The notes: a model not told the origin generated them from the sequence alone. Shown: positions 25,447 through 34,929, counted from the first letter of the stretch. The stretch: 64,000 nucleotides of DNA from JBJYIN01 sp046237015 (GCF_046237015.1 NZ_JBJYIN010000014.1:62001-126000); one strand, 5' to 3'. A program made the numbers and translations.

Positions 25447-26589
25447 GTGAAGTACGAATTACAAAAGACAGATGGTCGTGCCCGTCGTGGCAGATTGATT
25501 TTTGAACGTGGCGTAGTGGAAACGCCAGCGTTTATGCCAGTGGGCACATACGGCACGGTGAAAGGTATGACGCCGGAAGAAGTCAAAGAGACCGGTGCTC
25601 AAATTTTGCTCGGCAATACATTTCACCTGTGGCTGCGTCCCGGTCAGGAAATCATGAAGCTGCATGGCGATCTGCATGATTTCATGCAGTGGCATGGCCC
25701 GATCCTTACCGATTCTGGTGGCTTTCAGGTGTTTAGCCTGGGGGATATCCGTAAGATCACGGAAGAAGGCGTCCATTTCCGCAATCCGATCAACGGCGAT
25801 CCTATTTTCCTTAGCCCGGAAAAATCAATGGAGATCCAGTACGATCTCGGTTCTGATATTGTCATGATTTTTGATGAGTGTACGCCTTATCCAGCGGATT
25901 GGGATTATGCGAAGCGCTCCATGGAAATGTCATTACGCTGGGCGAAGCGTAGTCGTCAGCGTTTTGATGAACTGAATAATAAGAACGCACTGTTCGGAAT
26001 TATTCAGGGAAGTGTTTACGAAGATTTACGTGACGTATCCGTAAAAGGACTGGTAGACATTGGGTTTGATGGGTACGCTGTGGGCGGTTTGGCTGTTGGT
26101 GAGCCAAAAGAGGATATGCATCGTATTCTGGAACATGTTTGTCCGCAAATACCGGAAGACAAGCCGCGTTATTTGATGGGCGTCGGTAAACCAGAAGACT
26201 TGGTGGAAGGCGTGCGTCGCGGCATCGACATGTTTGACTGTGTCATGCCAACACGTAATGCGCGTAACGGTCATTTATTTGTGACTGACGGTGTGGTGAA
26301 AATTCGTAATGCAAAGCATAAGGATGATATCAGCCCACTGGATGATCACTGTGATTGTTACACGTGTCGCAATTATAGCCGTGCTTACTTGCATCATCTT
26401 GACCGTTGCAACGAAATACTCGGTGCACGACTCAATACCATTCATAATTTGCGGTATTATCAGCGTTTGATGGCGGGTTTACGTCATGCCATTGAAGAAG
26501 GTAAATTAGCAGACTTTGTGGCTGATTTTTACCAGCGGATGGGGAAACCTGTTCCTCCGCTTGCTGAAAAAGACGTGGTACATCAGTAG
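25447..26589 (+). CDS. tgt: tRNA-guanine transglycosylase
   Basis: Exchanges guanine 34 for preQ1 in tRNAs for Asp, Asn, His and Tyr, the step before QueA. It has 380 residues. The catalytic-pocket motif is TDSGGFQVFSL. The nucleophile region FDCVMPTRNARNGH and the zinc site CDCYTCRNYSRAYLHHLDRCNE are present. It starts with GTG at 25447 after a GGAGGTTAA ribosome site, which gives the family N-terminus. Confidence 0.97.
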   Translation: MKYELQKTDGRARRGRLIFERGVVETPAFMPVGTYGTVKGMTPEEVKETGAQILLGNTFHLWLRPGQEIMKLHGDLHDFMQWHGPILTDSGGFQVFSLGDIRKITEEGVHFRNPINGDPIFLSPEKSMEIQYDLGSDIVMIFDECTPYPADWDYAKRSMEMSLRWAKRSRQRFDELNNKNALFGIIQGSVYEDLRDVSVKGLVDIGFDGYAVGGLAVGEPKEDMHRILEHVCPQIPEDKPRYLMGVGKPEDLVEGVRRGIDMFDCVMPTRNARNGHLFVTDGVVKIRNAKHKDDISPLDDHCDCYTCRNYSRAYLHHLDRCNEILGARLNTIHNLRYYQRLMAGLRHAIEEGKLADFVADFYQRMGKPVPPLAEKDVVHQ

Positions 26590-26708
26590 TGTTTGTATAT
26601 ATGTATCGTTGCGCATACTAACTGACGGCCAGTTTTCATGTCAGTGTTAATATTGTTCACTTTTGTAGTCTTGCTAACTTATCTTTTGACAAAAAAGAGG
26701 AAACTTAA

Positions 26709-27041
26709 ATGAGTCTTTTTATCTCCGATGCTGTAGCAGCAACTGGTGCTCCGGCTCAGGGAAGCCCGTATACTCTGGTTATTATGCTGGCTGTTTTTGG
26801 TTTGATTTTTTACTTCATGATCCTGCGTCCTCAGCAAAAACGCGCCAAGGACCACAAAGCGTTGATGGATTCCATCAGCAAAGGTGATGAAGTATTAACG
26901 ACCGGCGGGCTAGTTGGCCGAGTGACCAAAGTATCTGAGACTGGCTATATCGCGATTGCGTTGAACGAAACCAATGAAGTGGTTATCAAACGTGATTTCG
27001 TCGCCGCGGTACTGCCGAAGGGCACTATCAAGGCTCTGTAA
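26709..27041 (+). CDS. yajC: Sec translocase accessory protein YajC
   Basis: Small inner-membrane protein of the SecDF-YajC complex, 110 residues. One membrane helix (about 22-42, LVIMLAVFGLIFYFMILRPQQKR) is followed by a cytoplasmic domain with GDEVLTTGGLVGRV. It precedes secD by 27 bp and follows tgt by about 120 bp. Ribosome site AAGAGGAA. Confidence 0.97.
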   Translation: MSLFISDAVAATGAPAQGSPYTLVIMLAVFGLIFYFMILRPQQKRAKDHKALMDSISKGDEVLTTGGLVGRVTKVSETGYIAIALNETNEVVIKRDFVAAVLPKGTIKAL

Positions 27042-27068
27042 TTTTTGATTTTCCCGAAGGGAACTGCC

Positions 27069-28916
27069 GTGTTAAACCGTTATCCTTTGTGGAAGTACCT
27101 GATGCTGATCGTGGCTTTAATTATCGGTCTGCTTTATGCGCTTCCTAACCTATATGGTGAGGATCCGGCGGTACAAGTTACTGGCGCGCGGGGAACCGCC
27201 GCCAGCGAAACGACGCTGATCCAAGTCCAAAATGTCTTAAAAGAACAAAATATCACCAGTAAGTCGATTGCATTGGAAAATGGTGCGATTCTGGCTCGCT
27301 TCTCTAACCCGGATATACAGCTTCGCGCACGCGAAGCGCTGGTTAATGATTTAGGCGAAAAATTCGTCGTCGCGCTTAATCTGGCACCGGCTACGCCAAC
27401 CTGGCTACGTGTGCTGGGGGCTGAGCCTATGAAATTGGGGCTTGATCTGCGCGGTGGTGTTCACTTCCTGATGGAGGTGGATATGGATACGGCATTGGGT
27501 AAACTCCAAGAGCAGACGATGGATTCTTTGCGTAGCGATCTGCGTGAGAAAAATATCCCTTATGCTGCCGTACGCAAAACCGACAATTATGGTGTCGAAA
27601 TTCGTTTTCGTGATGGTCAAGCGCGGGATTCGGGCATCAGCTACTTAACGTCCCGTCACCGCGATTTGGTGATCAGCGGCAGCGGTAGCAACCTGCTACG
27701 GGCCGTGATGACAGATGAACGTCTGCGTGAGTCGCGTGAGTATGCCGTTCAGCAGAACATCAATATCCTGCGTAACCGTGTAAACCAACTGGGTGTCGCG
27801 GAACCATTGGTGCAGCGCCAAGGTGCTGACCGCATTGTTGTCGAATTACCTGGGATTCAGGATACCGCACGTGCAAAAGAAATTTTGGGTGCGACGGCGA
27901 CGCTGGAATTCCGTCTGGTGAATAGCGATGCGGATGCCACTGCGGCGGCCAATGGTCGTGTGCCCGGCGATTCCGAAGTGAAAAATATGCGTGATGGCGC
28001 GCCGGTTGTGCTATTCAAGCGTGTCATTCTGACGGGCGACCATATTACGGATTCAACGTCGAGTACGGATGAATATAATCAGCCGCAGGTGAATATTTCG
28101 TTGGACAGCGCGGGTGGCAACACCATGTCCAACTTCACCAAAGACAGCATCGGCAAGCTGATGGCCACGTTATTCGTGGAATACAAGGATAGCGGTAAGA
28201 AAGACGCGAATGGTCGTGCGGTCCTGGTGAAACAGGAAGAAGTGATCAACGTTGCGACTATTCAGTCACGTTTGGGGAATAGCTTCCGTATTACGGGGAT
28301 CGATAACCCTAATGAAGCTCGCCAGCTCTCTCTGTTGCTACGTGCAGGCGCACTCATCGCGCCGATCCAGATTGTGGAAGAACGTACTATTGGGCCGACG
28401 CTGGGTATGCAGAACATTACTCAGGGGTTGGAAGCCTGTCTGTGGGGGTTGATCGCCTCTATCGTCTTCATGGTGGTTTACTACCGCAAGTTTGGTGTCA
28501 TTGCGACAACGGCGCTGGTGGCGAACCTGGTGATGATTGTCGGTGTTATGTCTCTGCTGCCAGGGGCGACGTTAACCATGCCGGGTATTGCCGGTATCGT
28601 ATTGACGTTGGCGGTTGCGGTCGATGCGAACGTACTGATAAACGAGCGTATCAAAGAAGAGCTGAAAAATGGACGGTCTGTCCAACAGGCGATTCATGAA
28701 GGCTACAAGGGGGCATTCTCCAGTATCATCGATGCTAACCTGACAACCTTGATTACTGCCGTGATCCTTTATGCTGTTGGTACTGGTTCGATCAAAGGCT
28801 TTGCCATAACCACGGCTATTGGGGTGGCGACGTCAATGTTTACGGCGATCGTCGGTACTCGTGCCATCGTTAACCTGCTTTACGGCGGCAAACGCATTAA
28901 TAAGCTGTCTATCTGA
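27069..28916 (+). CDS. secD: Protein translocase subunit SecD
   Basis: RND-family membrane subunit that uses the proton gradient to help proteins leave the Sec channel on the periplasmic side. It has 615 residues, the E. coli length. TM1 at about 8-26, large periplasmic domain P1 with the conserved LGLDLRGGVHFLMEVD, then five more helices at the C-terminus, with LTLAVAVDANVLINERI in the membrane core. GTG at 27069 gives the family start (LNRYPLWKYL); a frame extension to 27045 has no match. Confidence 0.96.
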   Translation: MLNRYPLWKYLMLIVALIIGLLYALPNLYGEDPAVQVTGARGTAASETTLIQVQNVLKEQNITSKSIALENGAILARFSNPDIQLRAREALVNDLGEKFVVALNLAPATPTWLRVLGAEPMKLGLDLRGGVHFLMEVDMDTALGKLQEQTMDSLRSDLREKNIPYAAVRKTDNYGVEIRFRDGQARDSGISYLTSRHRDLVISGSGSNLLRAVMTDERLRESREYAVQQNINILRNRVNQLGVAEPLVQRQGADRIVVELPGIQDTARAKEILGATATLEFRLVNSDADATAAANGRVPGDSEVKNMRDGAPVVLFKRVILTGDHITDSTSSTDEYNQPQVNISLDSAGGNTMSNFTKDSIGKLMATLFVEYKDSGKKDANGRAVLVKQEEVINVATIQSRLGNSFRITGIDNPNEARQLSLLLRAGALIAPIQIVEERTIGPTLGMQNITQGLEACLWGLIASIVFMVVYYRKFGVIATTALVANLVMIVGVMSLLPGATLTMPGIAGIVLTLAVAVDANVLINERIKEELKNGRSVQQAIHEGYKGAFSSIIDANLTTLITAVILYAVGTGSIKGFAITTAIGVATSMFTAIVGTRAIVNLLYGGKRINKLSI

Positions 28917-28926
28917 GGAGTGCGTT

Positions 28927-29895
28927 GTGGCACAGGATTATACTGTTGAACAACTAAACTACGGACGCCGAGTTTATGACTTCATGCGTTGGGATAATAT
29001 CGCATTCCTGATTTCAGGTTCGTTATTGATTCTTTCGCTGATTGTCATGGGAGTTCGTGGTTTTAACTGGGGATTGGATTTCACCGGTGGTACGGTGATT
29101 GAGATCAATCTTGAAAAACCTGCCGATCTGGATTTGATCCGTGATTCTTTGGAAAAAGCCGGATTTCACGATCCGTTGATCCAGAACTTCGGTAGCAGCC
29201 GTGACGTGATGGTACGTATGCCGCCGAGCGTAGGTACATCCGGCCAGGAATTGGGTAGCCGAGTTCTGAGCGTGATTAACGAAGGAACGGAGCAGCATGC
29301 TACGGTGAAACGCATTGAGTTTGTCGGCCCCAGTGTGGGGAGCGATTTGGCTCAGGCGGGTGGTATGGCGTTGCTGAGTGCGTTGATCTGTATCCTGATC
29401 TACGTTGCGTTTCGTTTCGAATGGCGTTTGGCATTGGGGGCGGTCATCGCGTTGGCGCATGATGTTGTGATTACGTTAGGTGTTCTATCGCTGTTCCAGA
29501 TGGAGATTGATCTGACCATTGTCGCGTCGCTGATGTCAGTTATTGGTTACTCGCTAAACGATAGTATTGTGGTATCGGACCGTATTCGTGAAAATTTCCG
29601 TAAGATCCGTCGTGGGACGCCTTATGAAATCATGAATATCTCTCTGACCCAGACCCTGAGTCGTACTATCATGACGTCGGCCACCACGTTGGTTGTTGTT
29701 TTGATGCTGTATATTTTTGGTGGCGCGATGTTGGAAGGCTTCTCGCTGGCGATGTTGATCGGGGTGTCAATTGGGACGGTTTCTTCTATCTACGTTGCTT
29801 CTGCATTAGCGTTGAAACTGGGTATGAAGCGTGAGCATTTGCTGGTACAGAAAGTTGAGAAAGAAGGGGCGGATCAGCCTTCTATTCTTCCTTAA
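28927..29895 (+). CDS. secF: Protein translocase subunit SecF
   Basis: Partner of SecD, 322 residues with six membrane helices. Conserved GLDFTGGTVIEI after TM1, FRFEWRLALGAVIALAHDV, and SLNDSIVVSDRIREN in the core. The start is GTG at 28927, 10 bp after the secD stop, with GAGGAG 6 bp upstream. An in-frame extension back into secD (28819) is rejected because it overlaps secD by about 100 bp and has no family match. Confidence 0.96.
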   Translation: MAQDYTVEQLNYGRRVYDFMRWDNIAFLISGSLLILSLIVMGVRGFNWGLDFTGGTVIEINLEKPADLDLIRDSLEKAGFHDPLIQNFGSSRDVMVRMPPSVGTSGQELGSRVLSVINEGTEQHATVKRIEFVGPSVGSDLAQAGGMALLSALICILIYVAFRFEWRLALGAVIALAHDVVITLGVLSLFQMEIDLTIVASLMSVIGYSLNDSIVVSDRIRENFRKIRRGTPYEIMNISLTQTLSRTIMTSATTLVVVLMLYIFGGAMLEGFSLAMLIGVSIGTVSSIYVASALALKLGMKREHLLVQKVEKEGADQPSILP

Positions 29896-29941
29896 TCATC
29901 AACTGGCTAGCTCGTTAGATTCTAAGTATTAACCCTCCTTT

Positions 29942-29965
29942 GCTCTCCCCTTTACCGGGGAGAGC
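29942..29965. terminator. Hairpin between convergent secF and yajI
   Basis: GCTCTCCCC (29942-29950), loop TTTACC, GGGGAGAGC (29957-29965). No clear T-run on either side, so it may act as an RNA-end stabiliser. Confidence 0.5.
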
Positions 29966-29979
29966 GCAATCGACTCATA

Positions 29980-30552
29980 TTAAGGCGCTTCCGTCGCGGC
30001 AACGGGAGGCGGTGTCTGAATGCTCTCCAACTGATGTAATCGAATAAATCCTAATTGTTCCGGTGATAGGCCGCTAAGGCGGAGTTCAATAACGGCTTCA
30101 GTTTTTGGCAAAAGCGTTGGTGTGATAATAAATGACTGAGTTTGTTGGTCGCTAGTGAGTGGTTTACCACTAACGGGATCGAGCTGCCCCCAATCCAGAT
30201 GTGCGCTGAATGCTGGAAGTCTGTTTGCGGTGTCGATGATACGAATATGCAGCAATGCGCGTGTTCCATTGGCTTCAGTTTCAATATGGCTGAGCGACAC
30301 GCTAAGTTTGCCAATGTTGCTCTGTAAAACAGCATGACTTTGCGCGGCGGGAAGGAGATAGACGCCTGATGTTGACTGCGCGTTCAGCGTATTTTGCTGT
30401 TCCAGCGCAGTGGCTTGATCGGTCAGTGTTTGCAACTGTTGGCTCAGTTTATTTAACTGATTTTGCAGCTTTGGTGCTTCGTGTTGTTGTGCACATCCAG
30501 ACAGAATGAGCAACGCGAGTAAAATAACGAACGGGTGGTAACGGGTTCTCAT
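29980..30552 (-). CDS. yajI: YajI family lipoprotein (DUF3251)
   Basis: Lipoprotein of unknown function, 190 residues. N-terminal signal ending in lipobox LILSGC (Cys near residue 20). A short Gln/Leu-rich coiled coil follows at about 25-55, then a DUF3251-type beta domain. The C-terminus is Pro-rich. It sits between secF and nrdR; E. coli has tsx and yajD in addition here. Annotation rests on position, lipobox and the recalled YajI sequence. Confidence 0.8.
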   Translation of the reverse strand: MRTRYHPFVILLALLILSGCAQQHEAPKLQNQLNKLSQQLQTLTDQATALEQQNTLNAQSTSGVYLLPAAQSHAVLQSNIGKLSVSLSHIETEANGTRALLHIRIIDTANRLPAFSAHLDWGQLDPVSGKPLTSDQQTQSFIITPTLLPKTEAVIELRLSGLSPEQLGFIRLHQLESIQTPPPVAATEAP

Positions 30553-30601
30553 CTCTGTTGTTCTCCTTTGATGTTTTATTCATTCCGATATTCGGTTCTT
30601 G

Positions 30602-30628
30602 TCACAATCAGTGTAGCTGTGATTGTGA
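30602..30628. repeat. Inverted repeat in the yajI-nrdR divergent region
   Basis: TCACAATCA (30602-30610) and TGATTGTGA (30620-30628), perfect 9-bp arms with a 9-base gap. Could be an operator for either gene. It does not resemble an NrdR box. Confidence 0.5.
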
Positions 30629-30700
30629 GAGGAGTTTTGGTTAGTCTGTTAATTCGGGGTAAACTGTCTTCACGTTAAGGATTCCTGGTCAGGAAACATC

Positions 30701-31150
30701 ATGCATTGTCCATTTTGTTCCGCTGTTGATACCAAAGTCATTGATTCTCGCCTGGTTGGTGAAGGCTCACAAGTACGCCGACGTCGTCAGTGTCTGGTGT
30801 GTAATGAACGTTTCACCACGTTTGAAATTGCGGAACTGGTCATGCCACGAATCGTAAAAAGTAACGATGTGCGTGAACCTTTCAATGAAGATAAGTTACG
30901 CAGCGGTATGCTCAAAGCGCTGGAGAAACGGCCTGTGAGTTCCGATGATGTTGAGATGGCGATCAATCACATCAAATCACATTTGCGGGCGACGGGCGAG
31001 CGAGAAGTTCCGGCAAAGATGGTGGGGAATCTGGTCATGGATGCCCTGAAAAAACTGGATAAGGTTGCCTATATCCGATTTGCGTCGGTCTATCGCAGTT
31101 TTGAGGATATTCGTGAGTTCGGTGAGGAAATCGCCCGTCTACAGGATTAA
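30701..31150 (+). CDS. nrdR: Ribonucleotide reductase regulator NrdR
   Basis: ATP/dATP-sensing repressor of ribonucleotide reductase operons, 149 residues. Zinc ribbon with Cys3, Cys6, Cys31 and Cys34 (CPFC ... CLVC) at the N-terminus, then the ATP-cone domain (about 45-140). First gene of the nrdR-ribD-ribH-nusB-thiL-pgpA row, with ribD 30 bp later. Confidence 0.97.
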   Translation: MHCPFCSAVDTKVIDSRLVGEGSQVRRRRQCLVCNERFTTFEIAELVMPRIVKSNDVREPFNEDKLRSGMLKALEKRPVSSDDVEMAINHIKSHLRATGEREVPAKMVGNLVMDALKKLDKVAYIRFASVYRSFEDIREFGEEIARLQD

Positions 31151-31180
31151 ATCTATCGCTAGCAATAAGAGGTTCAGGGA

Positions 31181-32317
31181 ATGACGACACCACAGAATGA
31201 AGTGATGATGTCTAATGATGAGCGGTATATGGCTCGAGCGCTTGAGCTGGCGAGGCGTGGGCGCTTTACTACTTCTCCTAATCCAAACGTTGGCTGTGTG
31301 ATTGTCCGTGAAGGTGAAATCGTTGGCGAAGGTTATCACTTACGCGCGGGGGAGCCTCACGCAGAAGTTCACGCGCTTCGTATGGCCGGAGAGAAAGCCC
31401 GAGGTGCGATCGCTTATGTGACACTGGAGCCTTGTAGTCACCATGGCCGCACGCCTCCTTGTGCTGATGCGCTTATTGCCGCTGGCGTTTCCCGTGTTGT
31501 CGCCGCGATGCAGGATCCTAACCCGGAAGTCGCCGGGCGCGGTTTGTATCGTCTTCAGCAGGCGGGTATTGATGTTAGCCATGGTTTAATGATGTCTGAA
31601 GCCGAGAACGTGAACCTTGGCTTTTTGAAACGTATGCGTACAGGGTTTCCCTATGTGCGACTGAAAATGGCGGCATCGCTGGATGGCAGAACGGCGATGG
31701 CTTCGGGTGAAAGTCAATGGATCACGTCAGTTCAGGCGAGACGCGACGTGCAGCGTTTTCGGGCAGAAAGTTCCGCTATTCTGAGCAGCAGTGCGACCGT
31801 ATTAGCAGACGATCCGTCACTCACTGTGCGATGGTCGGAACTGGATTCGGATACCCAACGGGCTTACCCGGAAGAGACGGTCCGCCAGCCCGTTCGTGTG
31901 ATTGTTGATAGCCAACAACGGGTGACGCCACAACATCGCCTTATCTCACAACCCGGTCAGACCTGGCTTGCCCGTGTTCAACCAGACGATCAAATTTGGC
32001 CCGATGGGGTAGAGCAATTGAGATTGCCATCGCATCATGGTGGGGTGGATCTGGTTGCGTTGATGATGATGTTGGGTAAACGGCAAATTAATACCGTTTG
32101 GGTTGAGGCCGGAGCAAGCCTGGCTGGCGCATTATTGAGGGCAGGAGTAGTCGATGAGCTGATTGTGTACCTTGCACCGAAACTCTTGGGAGAACAAGCA
32201 CGCGCATTGTGTGTCCTGCCGGGGCTGAATGAACTGTCGCTAGCCCCCGAGTTTGCGATAATAGATGTGCGCCAGGTTGGGCCTGACCTGCGTCTGCGGT
32301 TGAAGCCGAAACACTAA
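31181..32317 (+). CDS. ribD: Bifunctional riboflavin deaminase/reductase RibD
   Basis: Carries out the second and third steps of riboflavin synthesis. It has 378 residues. N-terminal deaminase with zinc motif HAEVHAL and PCSHHGRTPPC (about 60-95); C-terminal NADPH-dependent reductase with LKMAASLDGRTA, SSATVLADDPSLTVR and VEAGASLAGALL. E. coli RibD is 367 residues and begins near DERYMARAL. Here the first ATG (31181) gives about 11 extra residues, and ATGs at 31205/31208 are alternatives. The first is kept because AGAGG precedes it. Confidence 0.95.
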   Translation: MTTPQNEVMMSNDERYMARALELARRGRFTTSPNPNVGCVIVREGEIVGEGYHLRAGEPHAEVHALRMAGEKARGAIAYVTLEPCSHHGRTPPCADALIAAGVSRVVAAMQDPNPEVAGRGLYRLQQAGIDVSHGLMMSEAENVNLGFLKRMRTGFPYVRLKMAASLDGRTAMASGESQWITSVQARRDVQRFRAESSAILSSSATVLADDPSLTVRWSELDSDTQRAYPEETVRQPVRVIVDSQQRVTPQHRLISQPGQTWLARVQPDDQIWPDGVEQLRLPSHHGGVDLVALMMMLGKRQINTVWVEAGASLAGALLRAGVVDELIVYLAPKLLGEQARALCVLPGLNELSLAPEFAIIDVRQVGPDLRLRLKPKH

Positions 32318-32416
32318 CGGCCTGAATGGTACGCCAGACAAAACCGGATACGTAACCGGAAGAATATGATAGAATCCGCCCCCCTGCGGGGTATAAAGAC
32401 CAGATAAAGGAAAGCT

Positions 32417-32887
32417 ATGAACGTTATTGAAGGTGTTGTCGCTACTCCTGACGCTCGCGTGGCAATTGCGATTGCTCGTTTTAATCATTTCATTAATGAC
32501 AGCCTGTTAGAAGGCGCGATCGATGCGTTAAAACGTATCGGTCAGGTCAAAGATGAGAATATTACCGTCGTGTGGGTGCCTGGTGCTTATGAACTGCCGT
32601 TAGCCGTTCGCGCATTGACCAAGAGTACTAAAGGCTACGATGCGGTTGTTGCGCTAGGAACGGTTATCCGTGGTGGGACTGCGCATTTTGAATTTGTTGC
32701 CGGTGAATGTAGCTCTGGTTTGTCTCATGTTGCGATGAATAGTGAAGTCCCCGTTGCGTTTGGGGTGCTGACGACGGAAAGCATTGAGCAGGCTATTGAG
32801 CGTGCTGGCACGAAAGCGGGTAACAAAGGTGCGGAAGCTGCTTTGACCGCGTTAGAAATGATTAATGTATTGAAAGCTATTAAGTAA
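32417..32887 (+). CDS. ribH: 6,7-dimethyl-8-ribityllumazine synthase
   Basis: Condenses the pyrimidine from RibD with dihydroxybutanone phosphate, the penultimate riboflavin step, in an icosahedral capsid. It has 156 residues. ARFNHFIND at the N-terminus, VPGAYELPLA, LGTVIRGGTAHFEFV and the catalytic His in SHVAM are seen. Called ribE in E. coli. nusB follows after 10 bp. Confidence 0.97.
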   Translation: MNVIEGVVATPDARVAIAIARFNHFINDSLLEGAIDALKRIGQVKDENITVVWVPGAYELPLAVRALTKSTKGYDAVVALGTVIRGGTAHFEFVAGECSSGLSHVAMNSEVPVAFGVLTTESIEQAIERAGTKAGNKGAEAALTALEMINVLKAIK

Positions 32888-32897
32888 GGGGAATTCC

Positions 32898-33317
32898 GTG
32901 AAACCTGCTGCTCGTCGCCGCGCCCGTGAATGTGCGATTCAAGCGCTTTATTCCTGGCAGTTATCTCAGAACGATATTGCCGATATTGAACACCAATTCC
33001 TGAGCGAGCAGGATGTCAAAGATGTTGACATCACCTATTTTCGTGAGCTTTTGGCAGGCGTCGCAACTCAGGCTGAGAAGCTTGATCAATTGATGGTGCC
33101 TTTCCTGTCACGCCAGCTTGATGAATTGGGGCAGGTGGAAAGAGCTATTTTGCGTTTGGCGATGTTTGAACTCAGCAAACGTGAAGATGTTCCTTATAAG
33201 GTGGCGATTAACGAGGCCATTGAACTGGCTAAGATTTTTGGTGCTGAGGACAGCCATAAGTTTGTGAATGGCGTTCTTGATAAAGCGGCACCAACAGTGA
33301 GAAGAAACAAAAAATAA
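32898..33317 (+). CDS. nusB: Transcription antitermination factor NusB
   Basis: All-helical RNA-binding protein that joins NusE (S10) on boxA of rRNA operons. It has 139 residues, E. coli length. The Arg-rich N-terminus RRRARECAIQALYSWQLS and the C-terminal EAIELAKIFGAEDSHKFVNGVLDK are diagnostic. A 28-bp perfect palindrome follows the stop. Confidence 0.97.
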   Translation: MKPAARRRARECAIQALYSWQLSQNDIADIEHQFLSEQDVKDVDITYFRELLAGVATQAEKLDQLMVPFLSRQLDELGQVERAILRLAMFELSKREDVPYKVAINEAIELAKIFGAEDSHKFVNGVLDKAAPTVRRNKK

Positions 33318-33320
33318 ATG

Positions 33321-33348
33321 ATTCAGGGCCGACATGTCGGCCCTGAAT
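33321..33348. repeat. Perfect 28-bp palindrome between nusB and thiL
   Basis: ATTCAGGGCCGACA followed directly by its exact reverse complement, with no spacer and no T-run. As RNA it would form a long hairpin with a minimal loop, 31 bp before the thiL start. Confidence 0.9.
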
Positions 33349-33378
33349 TCGTCTGGATAAATGCTGGCTGGAAAGGTT

Positions 33379-34374
33379 ATGGTTGAAGGTGAGTTTGACC
33401 TTATTGCCCGCTATTTCAATCGGGTCGGAAGTTCACGTCGTGATGTAGAATTGGGCATCGGTGACGATTGTGCGTTACTGACAGTGGCGGAAAAGCAATG
33501 GCTGGCAGTCAGTACCGATACGCTGGTGTCTGGAATCCATTTTCTCCCCGAGATTCATCCTGCCGATTTGGGTTACAAATCGTTGGCGGTAAACCTTAGC
33601 GATTTAGCCGCGATGGGCGCGGATCCTGCCTGGCTGTCTTTGGCGATTACTCTGCCCGAAAATAAAAGTGACTGGCTAGCGGCCTATAGCGATAGTTTGT
33701 TTGAGCTACTCGATTACTACGGTATGCAACTTATCGGCGGGGATACGACTCGTGGCCCATTAAGCCTGACACTGACTATCCACGGTCTGGTGCCTGCTGG
33801 TCGGGCATTGACACGACGAGGTGCCCGGATTGGTGACTGGATTTATGTTACCGGATCGTTGGGGGACAGTGCGGCAGGGTTGGCGATTTTACAAGATCGA
33901 CTGAAACTCGCTCATGGCGAAACGCGACAGGCATTGTTGCAACGGCATCTGCGACCACAACCACGGATACTGCAAGGTCAGGCACTACGCGATCTGGCGA
34001 GTTCTGCGATTGATATTTCTGATGGATTGATCTCGGATATCCAGCATATTTTGCAAGCCAGCGAATGTGGTGCTCGCATTAATCTGGATGCGATCCCTCA
34101 TTCAACATGGTTACGTGACTGTGTGAATGAGAAGCAAATCGATGAAGAGCAGGCGTTGCGTTGGGCGCTAACCGGTGGTGAAGATTATGAATTATGCTTT
34201 ACCGTACCAGAGATAAATCGCGGCGCATTGGATATTGCCCTCGGTCATTTAGGGGCTGATTACACGTGCATCGGGCAGATCGGACCTGCTTCCGAAGGAT
34301 TACGATTCTTTCTGAATGAGAAGGAATCTGAATTGAACTGGAAGGGCTATGACCATTTTAGCGGGCAAGACTAA
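33379..34374 (+). CDS. thiL: Thiamine-monophosphate kinase
   Basis: Phosphorylates thiamine monophosphate to the active cofactor. It has 331 residues from the ATG at 33379. Conserved GEFDLIARYF, the Mg/ATP-binding GIGDDCALL, STDTLVSGIHF, NLSDLAAMGADP and GGDTTRGPL are seen. The start at 33379 has AAAGG 3-8 bp upstream and matches the E. coli N-terminus; the ATG at 33361 would add six residues. pgpA overlaps its end by 26 bp. Confidence 0.95.
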   Translation: MVEGEFDLIARYFNRVGSSRRDVELGIGDDCALLTVAEKQWLAVSTDTLVSGIHFLPEIHPADLGYKSLAVNLSDLAAMGADPAWLSLAITLPENKSDWLAAYSDSLFELLDYYGMQLIGGDTTRGPLSLTLTIHGLVPAGRALTRRGARIGDWIYVTGSLGDSAAGLAILQDRLKLAHGETRQALLQRHLRPQPRILQGQALRDLASSAIDISDGLISDIQHILQASECGARINLDAIPHSTWLRDCVNEKQIDEEQALRWALTGGEDYELCFTVPEINRGALDIALGHLGADYTCIGQIGPASEGLRFFLNEKESELNWKGYDHFSGQD

Positions 34375-34867
34375 AGGGGCTGATATAGCCAAAAGCCGGA
34401 TACGTCTGAGTAATCCGTGGCATTTGCTGGCGACCGGATTCGGTAGTGGTTTGTCACCCTGGATGCCAGGTACCGTTGGTTCGCTTGCGGCGATACCGTT
34501 GTGGTATCCCTTGTCTTTTCTGCCGCCAGATCTTTATTCGTTACTGGTTATGTTGAGTATCTGTATCGGCGTCTATTTGTGTCATCAGACGGCTAAGGAT
34601 ATGGGCGTTCATGACCATGGCAGTATTGTCTGGGATGAATTTGTCGGCATGTGGATAACGCTGATGGCGATACCTGTGAATGAGTGGCAATGGGTTGCTG
34701 CGGGGTTTGTGGTATTTCGCTGCTTTGATATCTGGAAACCCTGGCCTATCCGCTGGTTTGATCGCAATGTACACGGTGGTATGGGGATCATGATTGATGA
34801 CATCGTCGCAGGGATTGTTTCCGCAGGCATTATTTATTGGGTTGGACACCACTGGCCGCTGTTCTGA
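34349..34867 (+). CDS. pgpA: Phosphatidylglycerophosphatase A
   Basis: Inner-membrane phosphatase that forms phosphatidylglycerol. It has 172 residues, as in E. coli. Hydrophobic helices, with the conserved GFGSGLSPWMPGTVGSLAAIPL, DHGSIVWDEFVGMW and IDDIVAG motifs that hold the acidic active-site residues. It overlaps thiL by 26 bp in another frame, so translation is probably coupled. Last gene of the nrdR cluster. Confidence 0.95.
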   Translation: MTILAGKTKGADIAKSRIRLSNPWHLLATGFGSGLSPWMPGTVGSLAAIPLWYPLSFLPPDLYSLLVMLSICIGVYLCHQTAKDMGVHDHGSIVWDEFVGMWITLMAIPVNEWQWVAAGFVVFRCFDIWKPWPIRWFDRNVHGGMGIMIDDIVAGIVSAGIIYWVGHHWPLF

Positions 34868-34896
34868 CCTGTTTGTTATTCTGCGTTTATTGGATC

Positions 34897-34926
34897 ACCG
34901 GGGCATAAGCCCCGGTTGTTGTTTCT
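34897..34926. terminator. Terminator between convergent pgpA and dxs
   Basis: ACCGGGGC (34897-34904), loop ATAA, GCCCCGGT (34909-34916), followed by a T-rich stretch on the plus strand. Confidence 0.8.
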
Positions 34927-34929
34927 TCT

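Noticed and set aside
28819..28926. Longer SecF N-terminus overlapping secD
   Set aside because: The extra 36 residues have no family match and the GTG at 28927 has a good ribosome site.
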